Below, in pieces: positions 10,618-18,889 of a DNA stretch of 64,000 nucleotides (its first letter is position 1; each line of letters begins with the position of its first letter). The notes under the pieces are model-generated. The model did no database searches. It was not told the DNA's origin and saw only the letters and a list, made by a program, of their open reading frames with translations. Source of the stretch: Betaproteobacteria bacterium (GTDB lineage: Bacteria > Pseudomonadota > Gammaproteobacteria > Burkholderiales > SG8-39); assembly GCA_029883975.1 (NCBI GenBank), contig JAOUIL010000005.1, positions 21,170-85,169 of the forward strand, given 5' to 3'. Both the position numbers and the translations under genes were made by a program.

Positions 10618-12039
10618 TTACAGCGCCGTGGCCGCGTGGTCCGCGAGGCGCGAGCGCTCGCCGCGGGCGAGCGTCACGTGGCCGGCGTGCGGCCACCCCT
10701 TCATGCGGTCGACCACGTAGGTCAGGCCCGAGGAGCCCTCCGTCAGGTACGGCGTGTCGATCTGCGCGATGTTGCCCAGGCACACCACCTTGGTGCCCGG
10801 CCCGGCGCGCGTCACCAGGGTCTTCATCTGCTTGGGCGTGAGGTTCTGCGCTTCGTCGATGATCAGCCATTTGTTGACGAACGTGCGGCCGCGCATGAAG
10901 TTGAGCGACTTCACCTTGATGCGCGAGCGCACCAGGTCGCGGGTGGCGGCGCGGCCCCATTCGCCGCCGGACTCGTCCGAGGCGTTGAGCACGTCGAGGT
11001 TGTCCTCGAGCGCGCCCATCCACGGCAGCATCTTCTCCTCCTCGGTGCCGGGCAGAAAGCCGATGTCCTCGCCGAGCGGCACGGTGACGCGCGTCATGAT
11101 GATCTCGCTGTAGCGCTTCTGGTCCAGCACCTGCGTCAGGGCCGCCGCCAGCGCGAGGATGGTCTTGCCCGTGCCCGCCTGCCCGAGCAGCGTCACGAAG
11201 TCGATCGCCGGGTTCATCAGCAGGTTGAGGGCGAAGTTCTGCTCGCGGTTGCGCGCCGTGATCCCCCAGACGGCGTTCTTGGCGTGCGTGTAGTCGCGCA
11301 CCGTTTCCAGCACCGCGGAGCGCCCGGCGGCCTCCTTCACCATGGCGTACAGCGGCCGCTCGCCGCTGTCGTCGTACACGAACTCGTTCAGCTGCAGCTT
11401 GGGCACCAGCGGACCGCGCACGCGGTAGTACGTATGGCCGTCCTTCTTCCAGGACTCCATGTCGCGGCCGTGCGTGTCCCAGAAGTCCGCCGGCAGCGCG
11501 CGCACCCCGGCGTACAGGACGTCGGTGTCCTCGAGCACCTTGTCGTTGAAGTAGTCCTCGGCCGCCAGCCCGAGCGCGCGCGCCTTGACGCGCATGTTGA
11601 TGTCCTTGGACACGAGGATCACCTGGCGCTGCGGCTGCTCGCGCTGCAGGTGGCGCACCACCTGCAGGATCTGGTTGTCGGTCTTGCCGGCCGCGAACGT
11701 GGCCGGCAGGTCGCCGTTGATGGCCTGGGTCTGCAGGTACAGGCGCCCGCCGGCCGCGGCGCCGGCGCGCGTGCGGATGGCGAGGCCGGCCCGGATGTCG
11801 GCGACCGAGTCGGACACGATCTCGTCCAGGAAGCGGCTCGCCTGGCGCGCGTTGCGCGCCACGTCCGACAGGCCCTTCTTGTGGTTGTCGAGCTCCTCGA
11901 GCGTGCCGATCGGCAGGTAGACGTCGTGCTCCTCGAAGCGGAACAGGCTCGTCGGGTCGTGCATCAGCACGTTGGTGTCGAGGACGAAGAGCTTGGTGAC
12001 GCGCGGCTTCTTCTGCCTGGAGCGGGGCTTGTTCGCCAT
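10618..12039 (-). CDS. PIN-domain/PhoH-type ATPase fusion
   Basis: A 473-residue two-domain protein. The N-terminal PIN ribonuclease domain (about 12-150) begins KLFVLDTNVLMHDPTSLF and keeps the conserved acidic residues. The C-terminal PhoH-like P-loop ATPase (about 235-460) has Walker A LLGQAGTGKTILALAAA and Walker B KWLIIDEAQNLTP. This is the PhoH2-like class, proposed to act as RNA helicase/nuclease. ATG at 12039 gives MANKPRSRQKKPRVTK; a TTG further up lies inside bcp. No clear ribosome site is visible. It follows bcp by 64 nt. Confidence 0.9.
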   Translation of the reverse strand: MANKPRSRQKKPRVTKLFVLDTNVLMHDPTSLFRFEEHDVYLPIGTLEELDNHKKGLSDVARNARQASRFLDEIVSDSVADIRAGLAIRTRAGAAAGGRLYLQTQAINGDLPATFAAGKTDNQILQVVRHLQREQPQRQVILVSKDINMRVKARALGLAAEDYFNDKVLEDTDVLYAGVRALPADFWDTHGRDMESWKKDGHTYYRVRGPLVPKLQLNEFVYDDSGERPLYAMVKEAAGRSAVLETVRDYTHAKNAVWGITARNREQNFALNLLMNPAIDFVTLLGQAGTGKTILALAAALTQVLDQKRYSEIIMTRVTVPLGEDIGFLPGTEEEKMLPWMGALEDNLDVLNASDESGGEWGRAATRDLVRSRIKVKSLNFMRGRTFVNKWLIIDEAQNLTPKQMKTLVTRAGPGTKVVCLGNIAQIDTPYLTEGSSGLTYVVDRMKGWPHAGHVTLARGERSRLADHAATAL

Positions 12040-12103
12040 GTCGGTGGAGGGTGCGGCGGGTTCTGCGATCCGGTCTTGTTCGAAAGGCTGGTCGACCGGT
12101 GAA

Positions 12104-12559
12104 TCAGAGGGTCTTAACAAAGTCGAGTACCTCCTGTGCGTGGCCGGGAACCTTCACGCCGCGCCATTCGCGCGCCAGGCGCCCTTCGCCGTCGATGACG
12201 AAGGTGCTGCGCTCGATGCCGCGGACCTTCTTGCCGTACATGCTCTTCAACTTGATGACGCCGAACTGCGCGCAGGCCTTTTCCTCGGCGTCGGACAGCA
12301 GCTCGAACGGAAAGTGCATCTTCGCCTTGAAGTTCTCGTGCGACTTGAGCGAGTCGCGCGAGATGCCGAACACTTCGCAGCCCGCGCGGCGGAAGTTCAT
12401 GTGCAGGTCGCGGAACTGCATGCCCTCGGTGGTGCAGCCGGGAGTGTTGTCCTTCGGGTAGAAATAGAGCACCAGCTTCTTGCCGCGGTGCTCGGAGAGC
12501 CGGAACGTGCCTGCGCCGGTGGAGGGCAGGGAAAAGTCCGGAACGGATCTTCCTGGCAT
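12104..12559 (-). CDS. bcp: Bcp/PrxQ-type thiol peroxidase
   Basis: A 151-residue thioredoxin-fold peroxidase of the BCP/PrxQ group, reducing hydroperoxides in the cytoplasm. The peroxidatic Cys sits in YPKDNTPGCTTEGMQFRD (about residue 42). The resolving Cys found five residues later in E. coli Bcp is absent (Met/Gln there). Another Cys (RRAGCEVFG) could serve, or the enzyme is 1-Cys. It lies upstream of the PIN-PhoH gene on the same strand. Confidence 0.92.
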   Translation of the reverse strand: MPGRSVPDFSLPSTGAGTFRLSEHRGKKLVLYFYPKDNTPGCTTEGMQFRDLHMNFRRAGCEVFGISRDSLKSHENFKAKMHFPFELLSDAEEKACAQFGVIKLKSMYGKKVRGIERSTFVIDGEGRLAREWRGVKVPGHAQEVLDFVKTL

Positions 12560-12684
12560 CCAGGCGCAGTCTTAAGCCGCGTTCTCAGGTATGAGCTGCA
12601 ACATTTTCATTGGACACGTTTTTCGTTACGGCCGCAAGCGGCGCGCAGGGGCCTGAAATCAAAGACCTTTTTTGTCGGGCCACG

Positions 12685-13629
12685 CTAGAGCTCGTAGCGC
12701 GAGCCCTCGGCGCCAGTGACCGCCGGCTCGACGATCGAGCGGGGCAGGTGGGGCACGAAGGACTCGATGAAATCGTAGGCGTAGCGCCGCAGATAGGCGC
12801 CGCGCTTGATCCCCAGGCGCGTGGTGCTCGATTCGAACAGGTGCGAGGCGTCGAGCGCCTTGAGGCCGCGGTCGCGCTTCGCGTCGAACGCCATGCTCGC
12901 CATGATACCCACGCCGAGGCCGAGCTCGACGTAGGTCTTGATCACGTCGGCGTCCAGCGCGGTCAGCACCACCTTCGGCGCGAGGCCGCGCTGCTCGAAG
13001 GCCTTTTCGACCAGCGAGCGGTTGGCGAACGCGAAGTCGTACGTGACGACCGGGTAACGGGCCACTGCCTCGAGCGTCAGCGGCTTTACGCGCGCCAGCG
13101 GGTGGCCCGCCGGCACCACCACGCAGCGGTTCCACCGGTAGCAGGGCAGGGAGACGAGCCCGGCAACCTCGGCAATCTGCTCGGTGGCGATGGCGAAGTC
13201 GGCTTCGCCCTGCAGCACCATCTCGCAGATCTGGGTCGGATTGCCCTGGTGGATGACGAGCTGCACGTCTGGGTAGCTGCGCTTGAAGGCGGCCACTGCC
13301 TTCGGCAGCGCGTAGCGCGCCTGCGTGTGCGTGGTGGCGATGATGAGGGAGCCCAGCTTCCCGTGAGCGAACTCCTCGCCCGCGCGCTTCAAGTTGGCCG
13401 CCTCGGCGAGGATGCGCTCGGCGATCGCCAGCACCGCGCGCCCGGGCTCGGTGACGGCGGTCAGGCGCTTGCCGTGGCGCACGAAGATCTCCACGCCCAG
13501 CTCGTCCTCGAGATCCTTGATCTGGCGCGAGACGCCCGGCTGCGAGGTGTGCAGGGCGTCGGCGGCCGCGGAGACGCTCAGTTCGCGCCGCGCAACCTCG
13601 GCCAGGTAACGGAGCTGCTGCAATTTCAT
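12685..13629 (-). CDS. cysB: CysB-type LysR regulator of sulfur assimilation
   Basis: A 314-residue LysR regulator. The N-terminal winged HTH MKLQQLRYLAEVARRELSVSAAADALHTSQPGVSRQIKDLE is a close match to CysB/Cbl. The effector domain contains the CysB-like TTHTQARYALP and HQGNPTQICEMVLQGEADFAIATE stretches. It should sense O-acetyl- or N-acetylserine or sulfate and control the divergent sulfite reductase gene 73 nt away. ATG at 13629 gives the canonical MKLQQLRYL start; upstream TTG alternatives add non-family residues. Confidence 0.94.
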   Translation of the reverse strand: MKLQQLRYLAEVARRELSVSAAADALHTSQPGVSRQIKDLEDELGVEIFVRHGKRLTAVTEPGRAVLAIAERILAEAANLKRAGEEFAHGKLGSLIIATTHTQARYALPKAVAAFKRSYPDVQLVIHQGNPTQICEMVLQGEADFAIATEQIAEVAGLVSLPCYRWNRCVVVPAGHPLARVKPLTLEAVARYPVVTYDFAFANRSLVEKAFEQRGLAPKVVLTALDADVIKTYVELGLGVGIMASMAFDAKRDRGLKALDASHLFESSTTRLGIKRGAYLRRYAYDFIESFVPHLPRSIVEPAVTGAEGSRYEL

Positions 13630-13636
13630 AAGGACA

Positions 13637-13652
13637 ATTTGATATAACAAAT
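13637..13652. promoter_or_regulatory. AT-rich inverted repeat between cysB and cysI
   Basis: ATTTG-ATATAA-CAAAT lies in the only AT-rich patch of the 73-nt divergent region, 8 nt from the cysB start and about 50 nt before cysI. LysR proteins bind such interrupted dyads, and CysB autoregulates in related bacteria. A role as CysB operator is inferred from position and symmetry. Confidence 0.45.
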
Positions 13653-13702
13653 GAATTTCTTAGTCTTTGAAAGCATATCACGGGCCGGTAGCATCTGCGC
13701 CC

Positions 13703-15376
13703 ATGTACCGCTATGACGACATCGACCAGCGGATCGTCGACGAGCGCGTCGCGCAATTCCGCGAGCAGACGCGGCGCCACCTCGCCGGGCAGCTCCCGGA
13801 CGACGACTTCAAGCCGCTGCGGCTGCAGAACGGCCTCTATCTGCAGCGCTACGCGCCGATGCTGCGCGTCGCCATTCCCTACGGCATCCTTTCTGCGCGG
13901 CAGCTGCGCATGCTCGCGCACATCGCGCGCGCCTACGACCGCGGCTACGGCCATTTCTCCACGCGCCAGAACCTGCAGTTCAACTGGCCGCGGCTCGAAG
14001 ACGTGCCCGACATCCTGGAGCACCTGGCGAGCGTGCAGATGCACGCCATCCAGACCTCCGGCAACTGCATCCGCAACATCACCGCCGATCATCTGGCCGG
14101 CGTGGCGCGCGACGAGATCGTCGATTCGTTCGTCTGGTGCGAGATCCTGCGCCAGTGGTCCGCCTTGCACCCCGAGTTCGCCTTCCTGCCGCGCAAGTTC
14201 AAGATGGCGGTGAACGGCGCGCGCACCGATCGCGCGGCGACGTTCCTGCACGACATCGGGCTGCACGCGTTGCGCGCGCGCGACGGGGAGATCGGCTTTC
14301 GCGTCATCGTCGGCGGCGGCATGGGCCGCACGCCGATCGTCGGCCAGGTGATCCGCGAGTTCCTGCACTGGCCGCACTTGCTGACCTACGTCGAGGCGGT
14401 CCTGCGCGTCTACAACCGGCACGGACGGCGCGACAACCCGTACAAGGCGCGCATCAAGATCCTGGTGAAGGCGCGCGGCATCGAGGCGCTCCGCGACGAG
14501 GTCGAGGCGGAGTGGCTGCACCTGAAGGACGGCCCGTCCACGCTCACCGAGGTGGAGGTGCGCCGCGTCGCGGGCCGCTTCACGCGACCGGCCTACGAGA
14601 TGCTGCAGGATATCGAGCTGCCGCAGGACGGACCCTTCGGTGCCTGGCGCAGGCGCAACGTGCACCCGCACAAGCGGGCCGGCTATGCGGCGCTCACGCT
14701 TTCCCTGAAGAAGACCGGGGTGCCCCCCGGGGACGTGACCGGAGCGCAGATGGACGCGGTCGCCGACCTGGCCGAGCGCTACAGCTTCGGCGAGCTGCGC
14801 GTCACGCACGAGCAGAACCTCGTGTTCGCCGACGTGCGCCAGGACCGGCTGGAGGCGCTGTGGCGCGAGCTGCGCGCGCTCGGCCTGGCCACGCCCAACA
14901 TCGGGCTGCTCACCAACATCATCGCCTGCCCGGGCGGCGACTTCTGCTCGCTGGCGAACGCCAAGTCGATCCCGGTCGCCGAAGCCATCCAGCGGCTGTT
15001 CGACGACCTCGACTACCTGCACGACATCGGCGAGCTCGACCTCAACATCTCCGGCTGCATGAACTCCTGCGGCCACCACCATGTCGGCCACATCGGCATC
15101 CTCGGCGTCGACAAGAACGGCGAGGAGTGGTACCAGGTCACCATTGGCGGCAGCCAGTCGCCCGCCGCGCTCGGCAGGGTCATCGGCCCGTCCTTCGCGC
15201 AGCACGAGGTCCCCTGGGTGGTCGAGCGGCTGATCGAGGTCTACCTTGCCGGGCGCGACAGCGACGCCGAGCGCTTCGTCGACACGGTGCGGCGCATCGG
15301 CATCGAGCCCTTCCAGGAGCACGTCTATGCCCACGCTCATTCGCCGCGGCGCCATCGAGAGTCCGCCGTCGCCTGA
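13703..15376 (+). CDS. cysI: Sulfite (nitrite) reductase hemoprotein, CysI-like
   Basis: A 557-residue siroheme/4Fe-4S reductase predicted to reduce sulfite to sulfide. Two ferredoxin-like half repeats (about 50-125 and 325-400) and two catalytic halves are present. The cluster ligands ACPGGDFCSLANAKS and SGCMNSCGHHH lie near 410-460, in the C-x5-C and C-x3-C pattern. ATG at 13703 was chosen because MYRYDDIDQRIVDERV is the usual start. Divergent CysB and downstream DUF934 support an assimilatory role. No cysJ flavoprotein is adjacent, so ferredoxin or another donor is likely. Confidence 0.92.
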   Translation: MYRYDDIDQRIVDERVAQFREQTRRHLAGQLPDDDFKPLRLQNGLYLQRYAPMLRVAIPYGILSARQLRMLAHIARAYDRGYGHFSTRQNLQFNWPRLEDVPDILEHLASVQMHAIQTSGNCIRNITADHLAGVARDEIVDSFVWCEILRQWSALHPEFAFLPRKFKMAVNGARTDRAATFLHDIGLHALRARDGEIGFRVIVGGGMGRTPIVGQVIREFLHWPHLLTYVEAVLRVYNRHGRRDNPYKARIKILVKARGIEALRDEVEAEWLHLKDGPSTLTEVEVRRVAGRFTRPAYEMLQDIELPQDGPFGAWRRRNVHPHKRAGYAALTLSLKKTGVPPGDVTGAQMDAVADLAERYSFGELRVTHEQNLVFADVRQDRLEALWRELRALGLATPNIGLLTNIIACPGGDFCSLANAKSIPVAEAIQRLFDDLDYLHDIGELDLNISGCMNSCGHHHVGHIGILGVDKNGEEWYQVTIGGSQSPAALGRVIGPSFAQHEVPWVVERLIEVYLAGRDSDAERFVDTVRRIGIEPFQEHVYAHAHSPRRHRESAVA

Positions 15377-15737
15377 GCCGGGCGCGGCGCTGCGCGTCGA
15401 GCCGCACGAGGACCCCGCCGCAGTGGCGGACCGGCTCGGCAGCGCGGCACGCGTCGAGGTGCATTTCCCGAAGTTCACCGACGGGCGGGGCTACTCGATC
15501 GCGCGCCTGCTGCGCGAGCGCTTCGGCTACCGGGGCGAGTTGCGCGCGGTGGGCGACGTGCCGCGCGACCAGCTGCATTACCTCGCGCGCTGCGGCTTCG
15601 ACGCCTTCCTGCTGCGCGACGGCGAGGATGCGAAAGGCGCGCTGGCGGCGCTCGCCGGCTTCTCCGAAGCCTATCAGTCGTCGGTGGACAGGCCGCTGCC
15701 GCTGTTCCGCAGGCGGGGTGCTTCGAGCAGCGCGTGA
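15327..15737 (+). CDS. DUF934 family protein of sulfur assimilation
   Basis: A 136-residue DUF934 member (sometimes called CysX-like) that usually follows CysI in proteobacteria lacking cysJ. Family features are the ARVEVHFPKFTDGRGYSIARLLRERFGYRGELRAVGDVPRDQLHYLARCGFDAF block and the C-terminal SEAYQSSVDRPLPLFRRR. It overlaps cysI by 50 nt, with AGGAGC just before ATG 15327 supporting that start. Biochemical function is unknown; co-occurrence suggests a role in sulfite reduction or electron delivery. Confidence 0.88.
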   Translation: MPTLIRRGAIESPPSPEPGAALRVEPHEDPAAVADRLGSAARVEVHFPKFTDGRGYSIARLLRERFGYRGELRAVGDVPRDQLHYLARCGFDAFLLRDGEDAKGALAALAGFSEAYQSSVDRPLPLFRRRGASSSA

Positions 15738-16078
15738 ATCGCGTCGCATAGCTCGCGCACCGACAGGCGCTTCTGCAGCACGCGCGCGACGCCGGCCTCG
15801 GCGGCGAGCGCCCGCAGCTCGTCGCTGACGTGCCCGGACACCAGGATCACCTCGAGGTCGGCGCGGATCGCGCGCAGCGCGCGCGCCAGGTCGATCCCAG
15901 TGGCGCCCGGCATGGCGTGATCGGTGACGATGGCGTCGAACGCTTGCGGCGCGGCGCGCAGGGCCCGCTCGGCTTCCTGCGGCGAGGCGAAGGACGTTGT
16001 GCGCCAGCCATGGCGCTGCAGGCCCTGCTCCATCAGAAAGCGCGTTGCGCGGTCGTCCTCGACGATGGCCACGTGCAT
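15674..16078 (-). CDS. Stand-alone response-regulator receiver domain
   Basis: A 134-residue CheY-like protein. The acidic pocket ED-D is at residues 7-9, the phospho-acceptor is Asp53 in IVTDHAMPG, the SGH switch segment follows, and a Lys sits near 106 (VLQKRLS). No output domain is present. It starts 11 nt after the arnD-like gene on the same strand, so it may be the last gene of the arn operon. Its 3' end overlaps the DUF934 gene by 64 nt tail to tail. Partner kinase not seen here. Confidence 0.88.
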   Translation of the reverse strand: MHVAIVEDDRATRFLMEQGLQRHGWRTTSFASPQEAERALRAAPQAFDAIVTDHAMPGATGIDLARALRAIRADLEVILVSGHVSDELRALAAEAGVARVLQKRLSVRELCDAIHALLEAPRLRNSGSGLSTDD

Positions 16079-16089
16079 GCCCCGGGTCC

Positions 16090-16995
16090 TCAGCGGGCGG
16101 CGCGCCCCTGCAGCGCGAGCGTTCCCGAGCGACCGGCGACCGCTCCATGGACGACGTCGTGCACCGGCAGCGAGCGCGCATCGCGCGTCGCCGCCAGCTC
16201 GCCCAGCGGGCAAATGACGTAGCCCTGGGCCGCCCACCCGTCGAGCAGGGCCTGCAGCGCGGGCAGGAGCTTCGCGCCCTCGAGCTCGGCGTGCGCCGTG
16301 AACACGTGCACCGGCTCGCGCCGCGCCGCCGTGCGCGCCAGAATGTCGCGCACCGCGTCCGACGGCGTGCCGCCGTCCACGCCCACCAGCTCGTCGAGCG
16401 TCGGCAGGGTGGTCGGCCACTGCGCGCAGGCGAACACCTCGCCGGCCATGCGCGGCCGGAAGGGGCCATCGCCGCGGGTGTCGGAGGCGCAGGCGAAGCC
16501 GCGCCGGTCGAGGAAGCGCAGGGCATGCACGTTGGTCTGCCAGCCGGCGGCGCCATGCAGGCGCGCTGCGCCGCCGAACACCGTCGCGAAGCGCGCGCTC
16601 GCCCGCTCGAGCTCCGCCTCGGTCCAGGACGCATCCGCGCCGGCGACGCCGTCCTGCCAGCGCACGTGGTCCCAGCAGTGGATGCCGACCTCGAATCCCG
16701 CGTCGCGCGCGGCGCGCATCTCGCCCGCGCAGCGCCGGCCGATGTCCGGGCCGGGCAGCAGAGTGCCGTACAGGAGCGTGCGCAACCCGTAGTGCTCGAG
16801 CACCGAGGTACGCGCGACCTTGCCGACGAACCCGCGCCGGAAGACTCGCCGCACCGCGCGGCCCGTATGATCGGGGCCGAGCGAGAAGAGGAACGTGGCG
16901 CCGGCACGCCGGGCGCGCAGCGCCTCCGCCAGCCGCGGCACGCCCTCGCGCGTGCCGCGAAACGTGTCGACGTCGATCTTCAGCGCGAGCTTCAC
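16090..16995 (-). CDS. arnD: ArnD-like deformylase (polysaccharide deacetylase family)
   Basis: A 301-residue NodB/polysaccharide-deacetylase-fold protein. The start VKLALKIDVDTFRGTREGVPRLAEAL is close to E. coli ArnD, with the metal motifs FEVGIHCWDHVRWQ and HGAAGWQTN. In the L-Ara4N pathway it removes formyl from undecaprenyl-phosphate-Ara4FN. The start is GTG at 16995, overlapping the stop of the decarboxylase gene as GTGA. Full family length (296 in E. coli). Confidence 0.92.
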   Translation of the reverse strand: MKLALKIDVDTFRGTREGVPRLAEALRARRAGATFLFSLGPDHTGRAVRRVFRRGFVGKVARTSVLEHYGLRTLLYGTLLPGPDIGRRCAGEMRAARDAGFEVGIHCWDHVRWQDGVAGADASWTEAELERASARFATVFGGAARLHGAAGWQTNVHALRFLDRRGFACASDTRGDGPFRPRMAGEVFACAQWPTTLPTLDELVGVDGGTPSDAVRDILARTAARREPVHVFTAHAELEGAKLLPALQALLDGWAAQGYVICPLGELAATRDARSLPVHDVVHGAVAGRSGTLALQGRAAR

Positions 16996-18035
16996 TCCAC
17001 CAGGCTGCGCGCGTCGGCGACGTGCTCGCGGTAGCTTTCGAGGATGCGCGTGAGCGCGTCGCGCAGGCCCACGCGCGGCGCCCAGCCGAGGTCGGCGCGC
17101 GTGCCGTCGATGTTGGGCGTGCGGTTCTGCACGTCCTGGTAGCCCGCCCCGTAGTAAGTGCCCGAGCTGGTCTCCACCAGCTTCACGCGGCCCGCGGCCT
17201 CGCGGTACTCGGCGAAGCCCGCGGCGAGCTCGAGCATCGTCTGCGCCAGCTCCTTCACCGAGCAGTTGTTCACCGGGTTGCCGATGTTGTAGATCTTGCC
17301 GTCGGCGATGCCGCCCGGGTTGTCGAGGATCTTCTGTAGCGCGTCGATGCCGTCGTCGATGAAGGTGAACGCGCGGCGCTGCGCGCCGCCGTCCACCAGC
17401 TTGATCTCCTCGCCGCGCACGATGTGGCCGAGGAACTGCGTGACCACGCGCGAGCTGCCCTCCTTGGGCGTGTTGATCGAGTCGAGGCCTGCGCCGATCC
17501 AGTTGAACGGCCGGAACAGCGTGAAGCGCAGCCCCTGCTGCTGGCCGTAGGCCCAGATGACGCGGTCCATCAATTGCTTCGCGCAGGAATAGATCCAGCG
17601 CGTCTTGTCGATCGGCCCCAGCACCAGCTCGCTCCTGTAGGGGTGGAACTCGGCGTCGCGGCTCATGCCATAGACCTCCGAGGTGGAGGGGAACACCAGC
17701 CGCTTGCCGTGCTTCACGCAGCTGCGCACGATCGGCAGGTTGGCCTCGAAATCGAGCTCGAAGACGCGCAGCGGGTCCTTGACGTAGGTCGCGGGCGTGG
17801 CGATCGCCACCAGCGGCACCACGGTGTCGCACTTGCGGATGTGGTACTCGATCCACTCCTTGTTGATGGTGATGTCGCCCTCGAAGAAGCGGAAGCGCTT
17901 CTCGCCGAGCAGCTCCTCGACGCGCTCGGTCTGCATGTCCATGCCGTAGACCTCCCAATCGGTCGTGGCCAGGATGCGGTGCGACAGGTGATGGCCGATG
18001 AAGCCGTTCACGCCGAGGATGAGGACGCGTTTCAT
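16992..18035 (-). CDS. UDP-glucuronate decarboxylase, ArnA C-terminal-type, stand-alone
   Basis: A 347-residue short-chain dehydrogenase/epimerase-fold enzyme matching the C-terminal half of ArnA. Features are the Rossmann VLILGVNGFIGHHL, the catalytic FPSTSEVYG and YSCAKQLMDR (Tyr-x3-Lys), and FRPFNWIGAGLDSI. It should oxidatively decarboxylate UDP-GlcA to the UDP-4-keto-pentose. In enterobacteria this domain is fused to the formyltransferase; here it is a separate gene, overlapping its neighbours by ATGA and GTGA. Confidence 0.94.
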   Translation of the reverse strand: MKRVLILGVNGFIGHHLSHRILATTDWEVYGMDMQTERVEELLGEKRFRFFEGDITINKEWIEYHIRKCDTVVPLVAIATPATYVKDPLRVFELDFEANLPIVRSCVKHGKRLVFPSTSEVYGMSRDAEFHPYRSELVLGPIDKTRWIYSCAKQLMDRVIWAYGQQQGLRFTLFRPFNWIGAGLDSINTPKEGSSRVVTQFLGHIVRGEEIKLVDGGAQRRAFTFIDDGIDALQKILDNPGGIADGKIYNIGNPVNNCSVKELAQTMLELAAGFAEYREAAGRVKLVETSSGTYYGAGYQDVQNRTPNIDGTRADLGWAPRVGLRDALTRILESYREHVADARSLVE

Positions 18036-18889
18036 GCGGGGGGGTCGACCTCCAGGAGGGCGAGCACTCTACCATCGCCGCAGTCGGCGAACCACGCGCC
18101 GCCCTCGCGGTAGGGCCCGGGCGGCCCGCCGCGCGCGCGCCGCGCCGGCTCCAGCCGCGTGCGCAGGACGCGCCGGCGCCGGCCGCGCTCCTCGGTGAAG
18201 GCGCCGGGGTAGGGCGGCGCGACCGCGCGCACCAGATTGTGGATCTCGGCAGCGCTCCTCGACCAGTCGATGCGCCCGTCCTCGGGCCGGCGGCCACCGT
18301 GATAGCTGCCGCGCCCGAGGTCCTGCGCGCGCAGCTGTGCGGTGCCGTCCAGCAGGCGCGGCAGGCTGCGCCGCAAGACCGCTTCCGCGGCATCCGTCAC
18401 GCGGCGGAACACGTCGAGCGCCGTGTCGTCCGGGCCGATGGGCACCGCCTGCTGGTCGACGATGCGGCCGGCGTCGGGCTTGTCCACCATTTCGTGCAGC
18501 GTCGCGCCGGTCTCGGTATCGCCGAGCAGCACCGCCCAGTTCACCGGCGCGCGCCCGCGATGCCGGGGCAACAGCGAGCCGTGCATGTTGTAGGCGCCGC
18601 GCGCGGCGCGCGCGAGGATCGCCGGCGGCAGCATGCGGCGGTAGTAGAAGGAAAAGATGAAATCCGGCGCCGCGGCGCGCACCCGGCGGCCGAGCTCGTC
18701 GGCCGGCGGGTCGAGCAGCACCTCGAGCCCGCGCGCGCGCGCCAGCTGCTCTACGCTTGCGAACCAGATGCGCTCGGCGGGATCGTCGCGGTGCGTCACC
18801 ACCAGGCGGACGTCGATTCGCTGGTCCAGCAGCACCTGCAGGCAGCGCGCGCCCACGTCGTGGTAGGCGAACGCCACCGCCGAGCTCAA
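18032..18889 (-). CDS. UDP-Ara4N formyltransferase, ArnA N-terminal-type, stand-alone
   Basis: A 285-residue formyltransferase of the Fmt/ArnA fold. It has AVAFAYHDVGARCLQ at the start, IFSFYYRRMLP, the catalytic NMHGSLLPRHRGRAPVNW (Asn-x-His) and GATLHEMVDKPDAGRIV with its Asp. It would N-formylate UDP-L-Ara4N using formyl-tetrahydrofolate. I take TTG at 18889, overlapping the arnC stop as TTGA with GGAGAAG upstream; GTG at 18877 would also work but cuts the first strand. It is separate from the decarboxylase, unlike E. coli ArnA. Confidence 0.92.
   Translation of the reverse strand: MSSAVAFAYHDVGARCLQVLLDQRIDVRLVVTHRDDPAERIWFASVEQLARARGLEVLLDPPADELGRRVRAAAPDFIFSFYYRRMLPPAILARAARGAYNMHGSLLPRHRGRAPVNWAVLLGDTETGATLHEMVDKPDAGRIVDQQAVPIGPDDTALDVFRRVTDAAEAVLRRSLPRLLDGTAQLRAQDLGRGSYHGGRRPEDGRIDWSRSAAEIHNLVRAVAPPYPGAFTEERGRRRRVLRTRLEPARRARGGPPGPYREGGAWFADCGDGRVLALLEVDPPA

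Noticed and set aside
10583..11023. Upstream extension of the methyltransferase into the PIN-PhoH gene
   Set aside because: Residues before GTG 10582 are Arg/Gly/Ala shadow sequence; GTG 10582 has an AGGAG site and begins a signal peptide.
12659..15478. Open frame of over 900 codons antisense to cysI (minus strand)
   Set aside because: Composition is that of a high-GC shadow frame (Arg/Ala/Asp/His-rich, no domains), while cysI on the plus strand has all cluster motifs.
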